From Plenodomus lindquistii (lineage: Eukaryota > Ascomycota > Dothideomycetes > Pleosporales > Leptosphaeriaceae), in the NCBI GenBank assembly GCA_025504975.1, contig JANUWI010000004.1, positions 1,798,001 to 1,862,000 of the forward strand: a stretch of 64,000 bases of DNA, in the 5' to 3' direction. Below the pieces are notes generated by a model. That model was given only the letters and a program-made list of their open reading frames with translations, did no database searches and was not told where the DNA came from. This document shows, in pieces, positions 1-11,343 of this stretch (position 1 is the first letter of the stretch; the number at the start of each line of letters is the position of its first letter). The translations under genes were made by a program, and so were the position numbers.

Positions 1-531
1 CGATATCGACGCGAGGAGCTCTTTGACTTACAGCCTCAGCTAGCAGCCGCTCAGCAGAAGAACCAAGTCTCAGTCAAGGAGGACCACGCTGTAGTATCCA
101 TTGTCAAGGGCATGACATTCATTCTTGTCGAGCTGGAAAGCTTAACGGCGTTGGAGGTAGTATCTGTGGCCGGTCAGGCTGCTGTCGTGGATGGACTAGA
201 CGAGGACTGGGATGCCACGTTTGTCGGGACGTACTTCTTCGTGCGTACTGGAAAGAACGCGGAGGGAGCAAGTATGTTACGAACTAGAATGATCGAAGGG
301 CCACTCGAGGATCCTGCAACAGGAAGTGCAGCCAGCGATCTGGCTGCGTATATATCGCTGACGGAAGGCAATTCAGAGCAGATGCTGAAGTTCCACATTA
401 CGCAAGGCGTGGAAATGGGAAGGCGAAGCGAGATTTTCGTTGACGTTCAGCTTGCTGGAGACAAATCCATCTCGAAGGTGTATCTCGAAGGTGGAGCTAC
501 AGAGGTGATGGAGGGTCGTTTGCGCAGGTGA
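1..531 (+). CDS. PhzF-family isomerase-like protein, C-terminal part (5' end outside window)
   Basis: The frame is open from base 1 to TGA at 529-531 and gives about 176 residues. It is the C-terminal half or more of a PhzC/PhzF-like protein (family usually 280-320 residues), so start and N-terminal lobe lie left of the window. The diagnostic motif is G-P-L-E-D-P-A-T-G-S-A-A at roughly residues 100-111 of the visible part, the conserved EDPATGSA signature of the diaminopimelate-epimerase-like fold, followed by the family's typical ending with a Gly-rich 'ILEGGAT'-like strand (here YLEGGATEV). Family members are isomerases/epimerases or have no known substrate; fungal ones are mostly uncharacterised and cytosolic. 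No phenazine pathway neighbours are visible, so a phenazine role should not be inferred. Family is confident, substrate unknown. Confidence 0.82.
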   Translation, partial: RYRREELFDLQPQLAAAQQKNQVSVKEDHAVVSIVKGMTFILVELESLTALEVVSVAGQAAVVDGLDEDWDATFVGTYFFVRTGKNAEGASMLRTRMIEGPLEDPATGSAASDLAAYISLTEGNSEQMLKFHITQGVEMGRRSEIFVDVQLAGDKSISKVYLEGGATEVMEGRLRR

Positions 532-2168
532 GCGTCGGTAAGAGGAGGAGCCGGTTGCCGTTCGACTTGTGCACGTAGTCCATGACCAATTCTGCAAGGA
601 AGTGGCGTCGTCTTCGCCAACTTCTGTTGCGTATCAAGTCCTGCTTCGATTGTTGTAGGAAGTGTGTCGAATGCAATGTTGATCACAGCGAAAGCTATCC
701 ACGTAACAGCCAACGTGTATCCGATCTAATGCGGCTCAGGCGCAGCCGTTGGAATGTGGGTCCTGACAAATCAGGCCCTTTTCGATGTCCACAGGCTGAA
801 CTGGAGAGCTGAAACGCGTGACAGGTTTCGACCAGGTATGTTGCAGCTGTCAGGGGGCAAGAGGCTGATAGTTGGTATGGAGACAAGATCCTCTCACAGT
901 GAATTGTGTCTTCGCCGTTTTTCTTCTGTGGGTAGTGGTCCACTGTGGGTAAACGGCTATAGCGGCAATGATGCTTGGTAGTCGAGGCGTCGGTGCAGAC
1001 CTCACTCGTAAAAGAGTCCAGGAGAAACATTTGGACCGAAGTGCACATGAAATCGACTATTCTATCCACCCTCGCGGAGCACAGGCATTCATGTGAATGT
1101 TCTGTCCTCGTGGAGTCAAGCCTGAAAGTTGATGGCAAACATCGCTACCAGCGTGGTATCACAAACCGGTAGTTAGTACTGAGCGGATAGAACAGCCACC
1201 GGACCGACTCAACCCAGATCGTATGTTGTTCAGACAGATTATGAAGTGGAAGACCAACGTACGGAGACGTACTAGGCATTCGTCGTCGGGGGTTCTTTCG
1301 ATGCCCAGGTGCCTCAGAACCGTTCAGAAACGCCAGCAGATTCTACGGACGCGCAGCCTCGCAAAGGTGCACGCTGCGTCGGAGACTAAACACGTCTGGA
1401 AATGATAGCAGTCATCGAAGCTTGTGAGTGTATATGTGCAGGCCGTTAAGCTGGCCGCTGCTTGCAGATCAATCACTACGCCACCCCGTACAGTCTCCTG
1501 TTGTCAGATATCGGAGGCCCTCTGGGATTCCTGCCGTGCATTCGGTCACTGCTGCCCGCATGGTAAGGCATCATGACAGCTTGACTCCTCCAAATTTGTA
1601 AATGATGGCAGATGCAAGGTTGAATGCAGCGGTACAGCGGTAAGGATGGAGCGTCGTCCCGAGCAGGATTAGCGCGAACGATCTCCGGCACTCCATGCTT
1701 GAGCCTCTCCACACCTCACACATCAACCGTTTCCAGCACCTCATTCTCAGTGCCAGGCACACCCTCGTCTCGCACAGGCTTCAACCAAGGTCTCGGTGGA
1801 GACTATGGCGCCTGATGATGCCCGCGCACCGTGCGCCTGCTGAGGCATGTCCGTTGAGACGTTTATGCCTTCATCGTAGGTTTCATGCCCAAGGAACAAC
1901 CAGCCGCTTCGCAAGGTTACTGTCCGCCATGTATGTCGCCAAGGTCTTAAAGACTATGCTCTCCTCGTATGTATTTGGCTTCTCACCATCATCTGTCGCT
2001 TGCATCATCAGCACTCCAGGTTTGCCATTTGAGGGTTACGTTCCTTTCTTCCTTCCTTCCTCTAATTCACCAGATCACGTTGAACGTATCTGTATTTTTT
2101 GCCTAATCTCCCGCTAGCCGGATTTCACTCTTTCACAACCCTTACTTTCTACCCTTCAAAACTTCAAC
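532..2168. other. Intergenic stretch, no confident gene
   Basis: About 1.6 kb between the PhzF-like gene and the Egh16-like gene. Reading frames are short and interrupted. On the minus strand around 590-725 a hydrophobic segment (TLAVTWIAFAVINIAF) looks like a transmembrane helix, but it has an in-frame stop just upstream and no continuation long enough to be a gene. It may be the remnant of a membrane-protein gene. The last 150 bp before the Egh16-like gene are pyrimidine-rich (CTTTCTTCCTTCCTTCC near 2043), typical of a fungal core promoter and 5' leader. Confidence 0.4.
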
Positions 2169-3408
2169 ATGCGTTACGCCACCGTCTTCTCTCTGCTCCT
2201 TGCAGCCGGTGTTGCCAATGCCCAGTTCGGTCAAGGTCAATTCGGTCAAGGTCAATTTGGCCAGGGCGGTCAGAATGGACAGAATGGACAGAATGCTCAG
2301 AACGGTCAGAATGCCCAGAACAACGATCAGAACAATCAAAATGCTCAGGATGGGCAAAATGGCGGCAACAACAACAACAACAACAACAACAACGCTCTGG
2401 CCTTGGACCCAAACAATGTTCAGACTGCCAGTCAATCTGATGGATTTGACGGCGGCGAGGAGGATGGACAAGCCAGATCTGAGACGTAAGTTTAAGCCTG
2501 TCTATCCTTGGGTGTACGCTGCTAATGTTTGTAGTGATCAAGCCAACTTCATCAACTTCTGCACAGGCAAGACGCTCACCAATGGTCTCCAGACCAAGGA
2601 GGGCTCGTGTAACGGTATTGGTAAGTCACACACTTCAACACCTCGAGAAATTGTCATCTAATTATACACAGTGATGGGTGACATCCCAGCATCTAACCAG
2701 ATGATCTCGGCCGTTTTCACCAGCCCACAGGATGGCGAAGATCTCCAGGAAAACCAAGCTATCACGTTCTCCGTTAAAATTAACAACTTGGTGGCTGGAA
2801 CTTTCACCAACCCCGACAACACGTACTACGCCGCGCCTCAGGGTCTCCAGGGCGGCCAGGTCGTTGGTCATACCCACGTCTCCGTTCAAGACATTGGTGA
2901 AAGAAACCCTGGGGACGCCCCTGACGCAGAGACCTTTGCTTTCTTCAAAGGTATCAACGATGCTGGTGATGGTCAGGGCACGCTCTCGGCCGATCTTGCT
3001 GCAGGTCTTCCCGCAGGCCAGTACCGTGTTTGTTCGATTACTTCTGCCGCCAATCATCAGCCGGTAGTCATGCCCGTCGCTCAACGTGGTCCTCAAGATG
3101 ACTGTATCCGATTCACAGTTGGACAGGGTGCGGGCGCTGACGGTGGTAACAATAACGGTGGCGATAACAACGGTGGCGACAATAACGGTGGCGACAACAA
3201 CGGCGGCGACAACGCTCAGGGTCAACAGGACCAACAAGGACAGCAAGGACAGCAAGGCCAGCAAGGCCAAGCTCAGGGTCAGCAAGGCCAGTTCGGTCAG
3301 GGTCAAGGCGGCTTCGGCCAAGGTCAGGGCGGCTTCGGTCGTGGTCGTGGACGTGGTCGCGGACGTTTCAACCGGCCCAAGTTCGCCGCTCGCGACTTTG
3401 TTGCTTAG
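2169..3408 (+). CDS. Egh16-like secreted protein with low-complexity N and C termini
   Basis: Spliced CDS 2169-2485, 2535-2620, 2672-3408 gives 379 residues; both introns have GTAAGT donors and rejoin in phase. Residues 1-18 form a signal peptide (hydrophobic core FSLLLAAGVA, cleavage near ANA/QF). Residues 19-90 are a Q/G/N-rich repeat region (repeated QFGQG, then QNGQNA units and an Asn run). The central part, about residues 105-280, matches the Egh16/gEgh16 family of secreted fungal proteins known from appressoria and early host infection: conserved Cys (NFCTGKTLTNG, GSCNG), VVGHTHVSVQ, and the block QPVVMPVAQRGPQDDC. The C terminus has GGDNN units, QGQ repeats and an Arg-Gly tract (GRGRGRGRGR) before the stop. 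Family members have no established biochemical activity. The low-complexity arms are unusual; the core assignment is solid. Confidence 0.85.
2367..2393 (+). repeat. (AAC)9 trinucleotide repeat in coding sequence
   Basis: Nine consecutive AAC codons make a poly-Asn run inside the first exon of the Egh16-like gene, directly after QNG-type protein repeats. Length could vary between strains without breaking the frame. Confidence 0.85.
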
Positions 3409-6400
3409 AGGCGACCAAGCGTTAATCAGCATGGCAGCAGCATGAGATGAGGATGGGAAGTCACAGGGGTCAGAATTCGGTACCAGTGGTAATGATGCTT
3501 TCCTCATGAACAACGGTTCTGCAATCTACATACAGTACATCAAACTTCTGGCCCTTGAGGGGTATAGAAGTTCGCTCTACGGAGGATGAAGCGAAGCGCT
3601 TCATTGGATTGGTTCTGAGGGGTTTCTTCTTCGTCGGCGCTTTATCACTTAACGGAATGTAAGACTTATATTATTGTACAGTTGACCTTTGCGTGAACTG
3701 TATTAGTGCTAGCGCACGATCCTGTGCAGTCGTAAGTGGTCGTGACGTGTGACGGGCGTTGCCTTGAATGTGCTGAAACTGGCATGTCTCAAGACGCTTC
3801 GTCAACAGCCGATATGGAGCGTTTTTGTAACTGTAGCTACTCTCGGCATTTATGCCTTGCCACATGGACAAATCACAAGCAATGAACCACATGATAACAC
3901 CCAAACCAACAAGCGACAAAGTTCCTTGAATCTTACAGATTTGGATCATGTTGCACCAGCTTGTCAAGGGCTGAGGCCATAGCATCCCAACTCTACAAAG
4001 CAAGAGGAAGGATCGATCATTGAAATCTTTGCGGTGATTCTACGAAGAAGTCGTGTCAAGGGACATGACCGCTCAATTGGCTAGCGAGTGAACATCTAAA
4101 TGGAGAAGTCTCCAGACTCGAGGCTAGTCTTTATCTAGTGTGCCCATGCGACTATGGTCCCTGCCAGAAGACGTTTGCACAATGAGCGCCTTCGTCACAG
4201 GCTCGGCCTCATCTGCAGACAAATCTTGATCGAAAGGTTCTGCGTCTCTTCTGAAAGACTGTGTAATGACTTCCAGCTCGGTGATCCGTTTCTGCTCCCG
4301 CTTAGCATCGATGCGTACATCAAACACAGGCCTCCCAATAGCGACGTTGTTGGTAGGGTGATACACGCCCAGTATGTTTACACAAATCACTCGGAAGTCC
4401 ATGAAGTTCCCTCCCGCAGTACGGGACCCAATGCACGAGACTTCAATTTGTTCGTCAAAGCCGCAGTGATGTTGGTCAAAAAAGAGGGTTGCTATCGTAA
4501 GGCTTCGTCTGGTGAGATTGCCAGAAACCCAGGGGGTATAGAATCGTGCTCGGGATCTTGCGAGAGGCCTGGGGGCCTGTTTTTCAACAGACAACCACGC
4601 AACAATCGAGTCGTGCCGGCGGCGATAGCGACAGTCACGTTTCGCCCCAAGGTGACAGCGAGGCCGGATTACCCTAGTCACCCTTGACGACCGGTTGAAT
4701 GAAGACACACTGCACCGCAAACCCTCGAAGAGCACCATTTGTAATTGGTGCGTGCGGTGTCTTCGCGTACCAATCACGCTGACACTTCAGTAGTATGGGC
4801 GTCGCAGTTCTGAGTACAGCGGACCTCCCAGTACGTAATCGACAGAGAAGCCGACAGTGGGCAGAGTGGAGTTGCTGAACTTTGTCTTGTTGAGATGTGT
4901 ATGTTCTGTAGACGGGAACTGTCCGCAGTGTGTTCATCAACCTAGTAAAGAAGCTCTACACAGTCATGTACAGGATCTAGTCAGCTCGATTTATATGCTC
5001 GTCATTGCTTTAGCCAATAACATCTTTTGGTCTTAGCCAGTCTAGGTTGCTGATTGGGTGATCAAAAACAGGCATGTAAGCCGAGGTGACTTTATCCTGT
5101 ACTCTGGCCTCCCGCCGAGACTCAACATGAGTGTATCATTAAGACGGTAGCCATATGTATCGACCACATTGACTAGCACGATATCGTTCTAGCATATATA
5201 TAGCGTCAGGTACGAGGCATTTTGGCGATCGTAGCAGGAGACCAAGGTAGTATACGAAGGCCATGCACGGTTGCATATTGATGTCGATGGCTGTGTCGAT
5301 AGTTTGTATTATCGAAGAATGTCGCGCTGTAGTCTCAAGTCCGATACGCATCAGCGGAAATTCTTCTAGGACATCATTCCAGCCCAATCGAAGCCCTTGC
5401 CAGCTGTTACTTGTTCTTGGATATAAGAGGATTTGATGGAGGGGTGGTCCAAAAGCAAGCCCGAGGATAGCAGTCGTGGCACTGAGGGAAGCTAGATGTC
5501 TATAAACCCATCCATTTGTACTGCAAACTCAGTATATATTGACTTGCTCTTGTGTTTGAGTAGAAACATCCAACGCGACTCTCAGCATCAAAGAACCAAG
5601 CTCCCTATGAAGCAGCGCTTCTCTGGAACCAGATCCTTTTCATTTGTTCAGTGGCATCCCAGAAGGGTGGAATGAGGGCCGTTTTGGATACGGCTGTCTA
5701 CACAGGTACGTAAGTATCGAGTGTCTTTCCATCGTAGAAGTTTAGTATGCCTACGATCGCACAATAGACAAGCAAAACCAATGAACAGACTAGCGAGCAC
5801 CCATCGCTGCCAACCAGCTATGATGCGACTGCACATCAATGCTTGTCGGACAAGGAAGCCAGAGGTTTGCCCATGGCATGATTTGGTTTCGCTCCTCAGC
5901 TAGTTCGAGCCAATTGCCCTTGCGGAAGTCATGCGTTGGGCGACCAGGCTAAAGACCGCGATTGATGACATGAAGATGGCAAGATTGTAGAACTGCAGCT
6001 GTCAGTACTTACGTGCATATGTGTCGTACTACTTGGCCAACGTACAGCATTTCTCGAGTAAGCGCTCTCTTCGGCATCGGAGCGCGCTTCCACAAAAAGA
6101 CGCCGTAGATTTGGCAGATTTGAAGGCTGAGTCTGAGTCAGCAGATGTCTGTTGAATCTCGTCACATGCATTGGTCACCATCGGAGCAAGTCCCGTGCTT
6201 GTATGTAGTTGACAAGGTTGGAGCAGCCTGTGGGCGTGAAGGATGGGTACGGGGGAGGTGCAGGCGTGGCAGGCAACGCGACTGACGTTAGGCACGGGCC
6301 ACATGCTAGGGTTCAAGGTGGCAGTCGCAGGTCGCCTTTCGCTGCAGCTCCACGAGTATCAGCTTCGTGTTCACGAACAACGCACTGCATTCCCGCCTCG

Positions 6401-6523
6401 ACACCATTCCAGACCCCGGCTCTTCGAAAGACTTGGCCTATACCCCAGAAACCTTTGCGCGTGCTCGCCAGTATCGCGAGGGGTGTCGTTTGAGGCAGTG
6501 GCCTCCGACCTTTGAGCACAACC
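3409..6523. other. 3.1 kb gene-poor stretch
   Basis: No gene could be recognised between the Egh16-like gene and AP-1 beta. The only long open frame is on the minus strand at 4124-4738, listed separately with low confidence; the plus strand is also open over much of the same interval. Around 5000-5560 the sequence is richer in A/T, with tandem TATA-type words (GCATATATATAGCG near 5194, TATATT near 5536), but no coding frame follows. The final 300 bp are the upstream region and leader of the AP-1 beta gene. Confidence 0.4.
4124..4738 (-). CDS. Doubtful hypothetical ORF
   Basis: A single minus-strand frame from ATG at 4736-4738 to the stop at 4124 encodes 204 residues. It resembles no family I recognise. 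The C-terminal half (FMDFRVICVNILGV, GRPVFDVRIDAKREQKRI, then an acidic stretch) has balanced composition, whereas the N-terminal 70 residues are Arg/Cys-rich like non-coding translation. It has no signal peptide or membrane segment, and no intron could be placed. It may be part of a decayed gene or chance; the opposite strand is open at the same place. Confidence 0.2.
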   Translation of the reverse strand: MVLFEGLRCSVSSFNRSSRVTRVIRPRCHLGAKRDCRYRRRHDSIVAWLSVEKQAPRPLARSRARFYTPWVSGNLTRRSLTIATLFFDQHHCGFDEQIEVSCIGSRTAGGNFMDFRVICVNILGVYHPTNNVAIGRPVFDVRIDAKREQKRITELEVITQSFRRDAEPFDQDLSADEAEPVTKALIVQTSSGRDHSRMGTLDKD

Positions 6524-9059
6524 ATGGCCGTCAACAGAATACGGGGCGCTTTTGCGCCACCGAGAAAGGGCGAGACGTTCGAACTGAGGGCCGGTCTGGT
6601 GTACGAACTGCCCCAGAATCTGGCGTAGACGTCGATGGCTAATACATACTGTAGGTCGCAATATGCTTATGAACGGTAGATGCATACTCCGACCCGTGCC
6701 TTGCCATCGCATACTGAGACTGTACCAGGAAGGAAGCCATCCAGAAGACCATCATGTCCATGACACTCGGCAAAGACGTGTCCGCACTGTTTCCAGACGT
6801 TCTGAAGAACATTGCAACAGCAGACTTGGACCAGAAGAAACTCGTGTACCTGTACCTCATGTGCGTCTTCCCGTGGCTGCTCTGGATATTCGAGGCTGAC
6901 CTGGTCCAGGAACTACGCAAAATCGCATCCCGATCTTTGTATTCTTGCAGTGAATACATTTGTACAAGACTCTGAAGATCCCAACCCTCTAATCCGAGCG
7001 CTGGCCATACGGACCATGGGTTGTATTCGGGTAGACAAAATGGTTGATTACATGGAAGAACCACTGCGTAAAACACTGCGAGATGAATCGCCCTACGTCC
7101 GAAAAACCGCGGCGCTCTGCGTAGCCAAACTCTTCGATCTGGCGCCAGCAATGGCCATGGAGAACGGTTTCCTAGAGCAACTGCAGGAGCTAGTGGGTGA
7201 TCCCAACCCGATGGTGGTCGCGAACTCAGTCACTGCATTGGTAGAGATCCAGGAAGCTGCACCTGAGACAAAAGCACTCGTCATCACTTCGACACAACTC
7301 AAGAAGATGCTGCTGGCTCTCAATGAATGCACCGAGTGGGGGAGAGTTACACTGCTCACCACTTTGGCAGACTACAAGGCTGTAGACGTAAAGGAAGCAG
7401 AGCACATATGTGAACGAGTTGTTCCGCAGTTTCAGCACGTCAATCCAAGTGTAGTGCTGGCCGCTGTCAAAGTCGTCTTCTTACATATGAGAAACATCTC
7501 GCCCGAGATGAATAAGTCGTATGCGAAGAAGATGGCGCCACCGCTAGGTATGGTATCTTCTCGGTGTATTACAGCCCTTTGCTAATGCTAGCAGTTACCC
7601 TTGTTTCGTCTGCGCCAGAAGTACAATACGTCGCGCTCCGAAATATTGACCTCCTCCTGCAAAAGCAGCCCGACATTCTCAGCAAAGAGATGCGCGTCTT
7701 TTTCTGCAAGTACAACGATCCTCCGTACCTTAAAATGCAGAAACTAGAGATCATGGTTCGCATAGCAAACGACAAGAACGTAGACCAACTACTCGCCGAG
7801 TTGAAGGAATACGCCATGGAAGTCGACATGGACTTCGTGAGAAGAGCCGTGAAAGCGATCGGGCAAGTCGCTATCAAAATTGAGAGCGCGAGTGAGAAAT
7901 GTGTGAATACGCTTCTTGATCTCATCAATACCAAGGTCAACTACGTGGTTCAAGAGGCTATCGTGGTCATCAAAGACATCTTCCGAAAATACCCTGGTTA
8001 TGAAGGCATAATACCAACTCTTTGTCAATGCATCGACGAGCTGGATGAGCCAAACGCGAGAGCGTCCCTCATCTGGATCGTAGGAGAATACGCAGAGAAG
8101 ATCAACAATGCTGGAGAGATTCTTTCAAATTTCGTTGACACATTCGCCGAGGAGTTCACCCAGGTATGGCGTTGAATTGCTCACATGTATCAGCAGAGCA
8201 ACGCTGACTTTCGACAGACACAACTCCAGATCCTCACTGCAGTGGTCAAGCTGTTTCTGAAGAAGCCTGATCAAGCTCAAGGTTTGGTCACAAAGGTACT
8301 GCAAGCTGCGACTGCTGATAATGACAATCCCGACATTCGAGATCGAGCTTACGTCTATTGGCGGCTGCTCTCCAGTGACCCTCAAATAGCAAAGGTGAGC
8401 TCGCTCAAGAGCAGCGTACCTAGCAGAAACTTACGTGAATCTAGGACATTGTATTGTCAGACAAGCCCCCAATCACATCAACAATCCGGTCATTACCGCC
8501 TCAGCTTCTCGAGACACTACTCACAGAACTATCCACTCTCGCATCAGTGTACCATAAGCCCCCAGAGGCTTTTCTTGGACAAGGTCGCTTCGGCGCCGAA
8601 GCCATGCAACGCGCTGCCATCGAAGAGCAGCAAGAAGAGGCAAGGGAGAACCCCATTGCGGCAGCAGCAGCAGCGGCGGCTGTCAGCGGTCAAGCACCCA
8701 CAAACCTCGAGAATCTACTGGACATTGATTTTGACGGCTCCGCGCCGGCATCTCTGCAGAAGCAACCGCATTCTGGAGACACTGGCCTCGAGGGCCTCGC
8801 AGGCACACCACAGCGTGTTGCATCTCCGAGCGCACCAGCTCAGTCACAATCCAACATGGACGATCTATTAGGCCTGTTTGGTGATGCAGGTGGCAACGGA
8901 GGAGCAGCACCACCCGCCGGAGCGCATATGAGCAACAATGATATCATGAACGGATTTGCAGGTATGAGTATACAAAACAACCAGCCACCGCCTGCAACCC
9001 AGCAGCTGGGTGGTGAGGCAAGCAAGAAGAGTAATCAAGATCTCCTCGACTTGTTTTAG
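6524..9059 (+). CDS. APL2: AP-1 adaptor complex beta subunit (beta-adaptin)
   Basis: Seven exons join in phase: 6524-6600, 6655-6675, 6729-6860, 6910-7547, 7595-8163, 8218-8394, 8445-9059, giving 742 residues, the usual size of fungal AP-1 beta (no full ear domain, unlike the 900+ residue animal proteins). The start MAVNRIRGAF, then KGETFELRAGLVSQYAYERK, is the conserved adaptin N terminus. Residues 1 to about 580 are the ARM/HEAT-type trunk (e.g. NYAKSHPDLCILAVNTFVQD, VRKTAALCVAKLFDL). The rest is a hinge with LLDIDF and LLGLF clathrin-box-like motifs and a C-terminal DLLDLF. It works in clathrin-coated vesicle formation at the trans-Golgi network and endosomes with gamma, mu1 and sigma1 subunits. 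Exon 2 is only 21 nt. The first donor (GTACGA) is weak, but the protein join is unambiguous. Confidence 0.95.
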
Positions 9060-9635
9060 AGGTAGTCTTGCGTGGCGGAGGAAGGCATCGCTTAAGAGGG
9101 CTGAGAATCAATGTGACGGTATTCAGCAACCACACAACTCAATTTAAAGACGATCTGATGATATTCTAATTACAGCGGATCGGTCCTTCCATACCGCATC
9201 ATTCGACACGATACAGTGACCAGGTGAGCAAGTGGCCGAGTATGTGTTGACGTCTATTCCATTTCATTCTGAACTTCGTAAATGTATGCTGTGCCCAGCT
9301 ACCTATCGCCTGCTGATTACCCCAGCTGAACGCCATACAAGACGTCCACCCATACCCATCGACGCCGTAATAGATGATGTCGTTTGTGTCGATACTAAAG
9401 CCGGAGGGAGGGAGTGGCCATATATGCTTTGTACGCTCTCCTACAGGTAGCCTCGCGACCTCAACATGATAGTCACTCGTTGGTGAAGCCTAGCCCATAA
9501 TGTTCCTTCCATGTGCTCTAAGCGGGTGCGCATGCCCGCATACGCCGATTCAGGAAGAGACTTCCTGTCCCATCCACAACCTCTAACTAAGAGATACATT
9601 GAAATCCCAATTGCCTGGCCATTCGTTAGTTCGTG
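9060..9635. other. Intergenic, convergent gene ends
   Basis: About 575 bp between the 3' ends of AP-1 beta (+) and the Ariadne ligase (-). It should hold both 3' UTRs. I see no coding frame or repeat worth naming. Confidence 0.5.
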
Positions 9636-11343
9636 TCACGCAAAGGTGGGGTCAGAATACATACCCGACCTTAAGTTCTCTGCCGTATCGTTTAGCAATA
9701 TGATGCGTCGTTTGGTGCAGTAGGATGTCTTGTCAAGCATATCGACCTTGAGTTCCTTTAGTTGATCGATGGGTTTCTCGAACATCTCACTCAAGTTCTC
9801 GACCGCCATCTCCAAATCTTTCTGGTTGTCTTCGAAAATCTCGGTGAGGTTGTTGCGCGCAAGATAGTAGGCAAAGGCATAAGTCCACTTCAGGACTTGG
9901 CGGCATTGTTGAAGAGCCTGTGAGGCCTGGTCAAGGAATTGTACCTCGATCCAAGACATGCCTGTGTTAGTGGTCAGTATTGCATTCGACGAATGGGGAT
10001 TGATACTACCAGGTCCAGCCTAGACTTACCACTTGAGTTTTGCAGCTGCTGCATTTTCTTCTCCGTCTTGAGGTAAATATCCTTATCCAGCTTGGCGGAC
10101 TGCTCATGATTGGCATAACGGTTGTAGTAATGCAGATACCGTTCAAGGGACTGTCGTGACTTTGCCTGGGCGTCTCTAGCGTCCGATCCACTCTTCTCCT
10201 CAAAACGGTTGCAATTATACCAACTGGTACCGTGTTCCGACCACACGCCCATGCACATCCAACAAAACTCGTTACGACACTTTCGGCAGGTCATATGGTT
10301 ACAACCCCCGTTTTTTTCGATGGTAGAGTTACACTTGGGGCACTCTTTCGTGTTTGCTGATATCCAGTTGGCAGTCTCGGAGTCGTCCTCGCACTTCTTC
10401 AGCCACCTTCGTACAAGCGAACACGGCGCAGGCTGGTGGTTGTTCAGTGTACAGCCAAAGCAGAAGTCGTGTCCGCAGTCGCAATGCACGGTGGGCACGA
10501 CCTTGGGCAGATCCTTGCTCTTGATGGGACATTCTACAGCGTATTTACAGTCGGGCGCAGGACACCACTTGAGGTTTTCCTTGTCGTCAACATATGTGCG
10601 TGTGAGTAGGACGTGGTATCTGGCACTGTCAGCAAGAGTCCCCGTTGGGCAGTGGTCTGGAACGCACCTATCATGGAGGTCTGCTGTCACTAGCAAGTCC
10701 AGCGACTTGGAGTCGACGATGCGTGTGCAGCCTTCGCCAGGACATCGTATCCTGGCCGCCTCTCCTTCATCCTGGATCTTGGTGCCCAGGTACTGTCTGT
10801 AGCAGTCAACGCAGAAGCGATGCCCACACTTGAGGGCGAAAGTGTCCATGTCCGGGGTGTCGTCACAGCAGATGTCGCACACAAAGCCTCGGACCTTGAG
10901 GAGTTTCGGAGGGTTTGCCGTCGCGTCGTGGCCAAGGCCAGCAAGCTCCAGGACTTGGTCCGTCTTCTCCATGTATTGGTCAATCAGGCGCTCCTTGTTC
11001 CATCGTGAATGTCGTAAGAGGATGGCCGCGGCCTCTGGTGGCTGGCCGAGGATGCTCGACACCTCGTCGATTTGCCGGTCTTGTTGCGCCTGTATCTGGG
11101 TTGGATCGAAGACTTTGAAGTCGACCTCGTAGGCCTGTCTGGTGGGCTTGATGTCCTTGTCCTGCGTCTCGAAGCCGACGTCGTCTTGGTCCATGTCAAA
11201 GTCGGAGTCTGCTGCGGGCATTAGTAGGGGCAACGGATGTATGGGAGCGGGACAAACACACCTTGTTCCAGGCCCATGTCGCTGTCCTGGTCGTCGAACT
11301 CGTTGCCGCTCATGGAGCTGTTGAAGTCATCGTCCGAGTCCAT
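9636..11343 (-). CDS. Ariadne-family RBR E3 ubiquitin ligase
   Basis: Four exons read from 11343 down: 11262-11343, 10668-11208, 10030-10619, 9636-9961; 512 residues. After an acidic N terminus (MDSDDDFNSSMSGNEFDD) comes a UBA-like segment (about 60-110), RING1 (CDICCDD through CGHRFCVDCY), an IBR with paired Cys/His, and RING2 with CPKC, KNGGCNHMTC and CRNEFCWMC. By analogy with HHARI, the Cys in GGCNHM is the catalytic residue taking ubiquitin as a thioester. The last ~180 residues are helical and end in NLTEIFEDNQ-type sequence, the autoinhibitory Ariadne domain. Such ligases often act with neddylated cullins. The start at 11343 has A at -3. An in-frame ATG at 11475 would add 44 residues (MTLKRKASE, basic) but has T at -3, so the longer form cannot be excluded. 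Confidence 0.92.

Noticed and set aside
1..531. Reading the PhzF-like gene as part of a phenazine cluster
   Set aside because: Only the family fold is shared; no phenazine biosynthesis neighbours are present and fungi are not known to carry the pathway.
2220..3400. Short regularly repeated units that could suggest a CRISPR-like array
   Set aside because: The units lie in frame within an exon and encode Gln/Gly/Asn protein repeats; there are no unique spacers and the organism is a fungus.
2662..3513. 283-residue minus-strand frame over the Egh16-like exon
   Set aside because: Antisense of repetitive coding sequence; its Thr/Leu/Val runs mirror the Gly/Asn/Gln repeats.
4154..4687. 177-residue plus-strand frame in the gene-poor stretch
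   Set aside because: It overlaps the minus-strand frame, which reads slightly better. Neither is convincing; only the minus one was kept, at low confidence.
5881..5930. GTTCGA-containing words here and near 59640 checked as tRNA B boxes
   Set aside because: No matching A box at the right distance and no cloverleaf could be folded by eye. No tRNA is claimed anywhere in the window.
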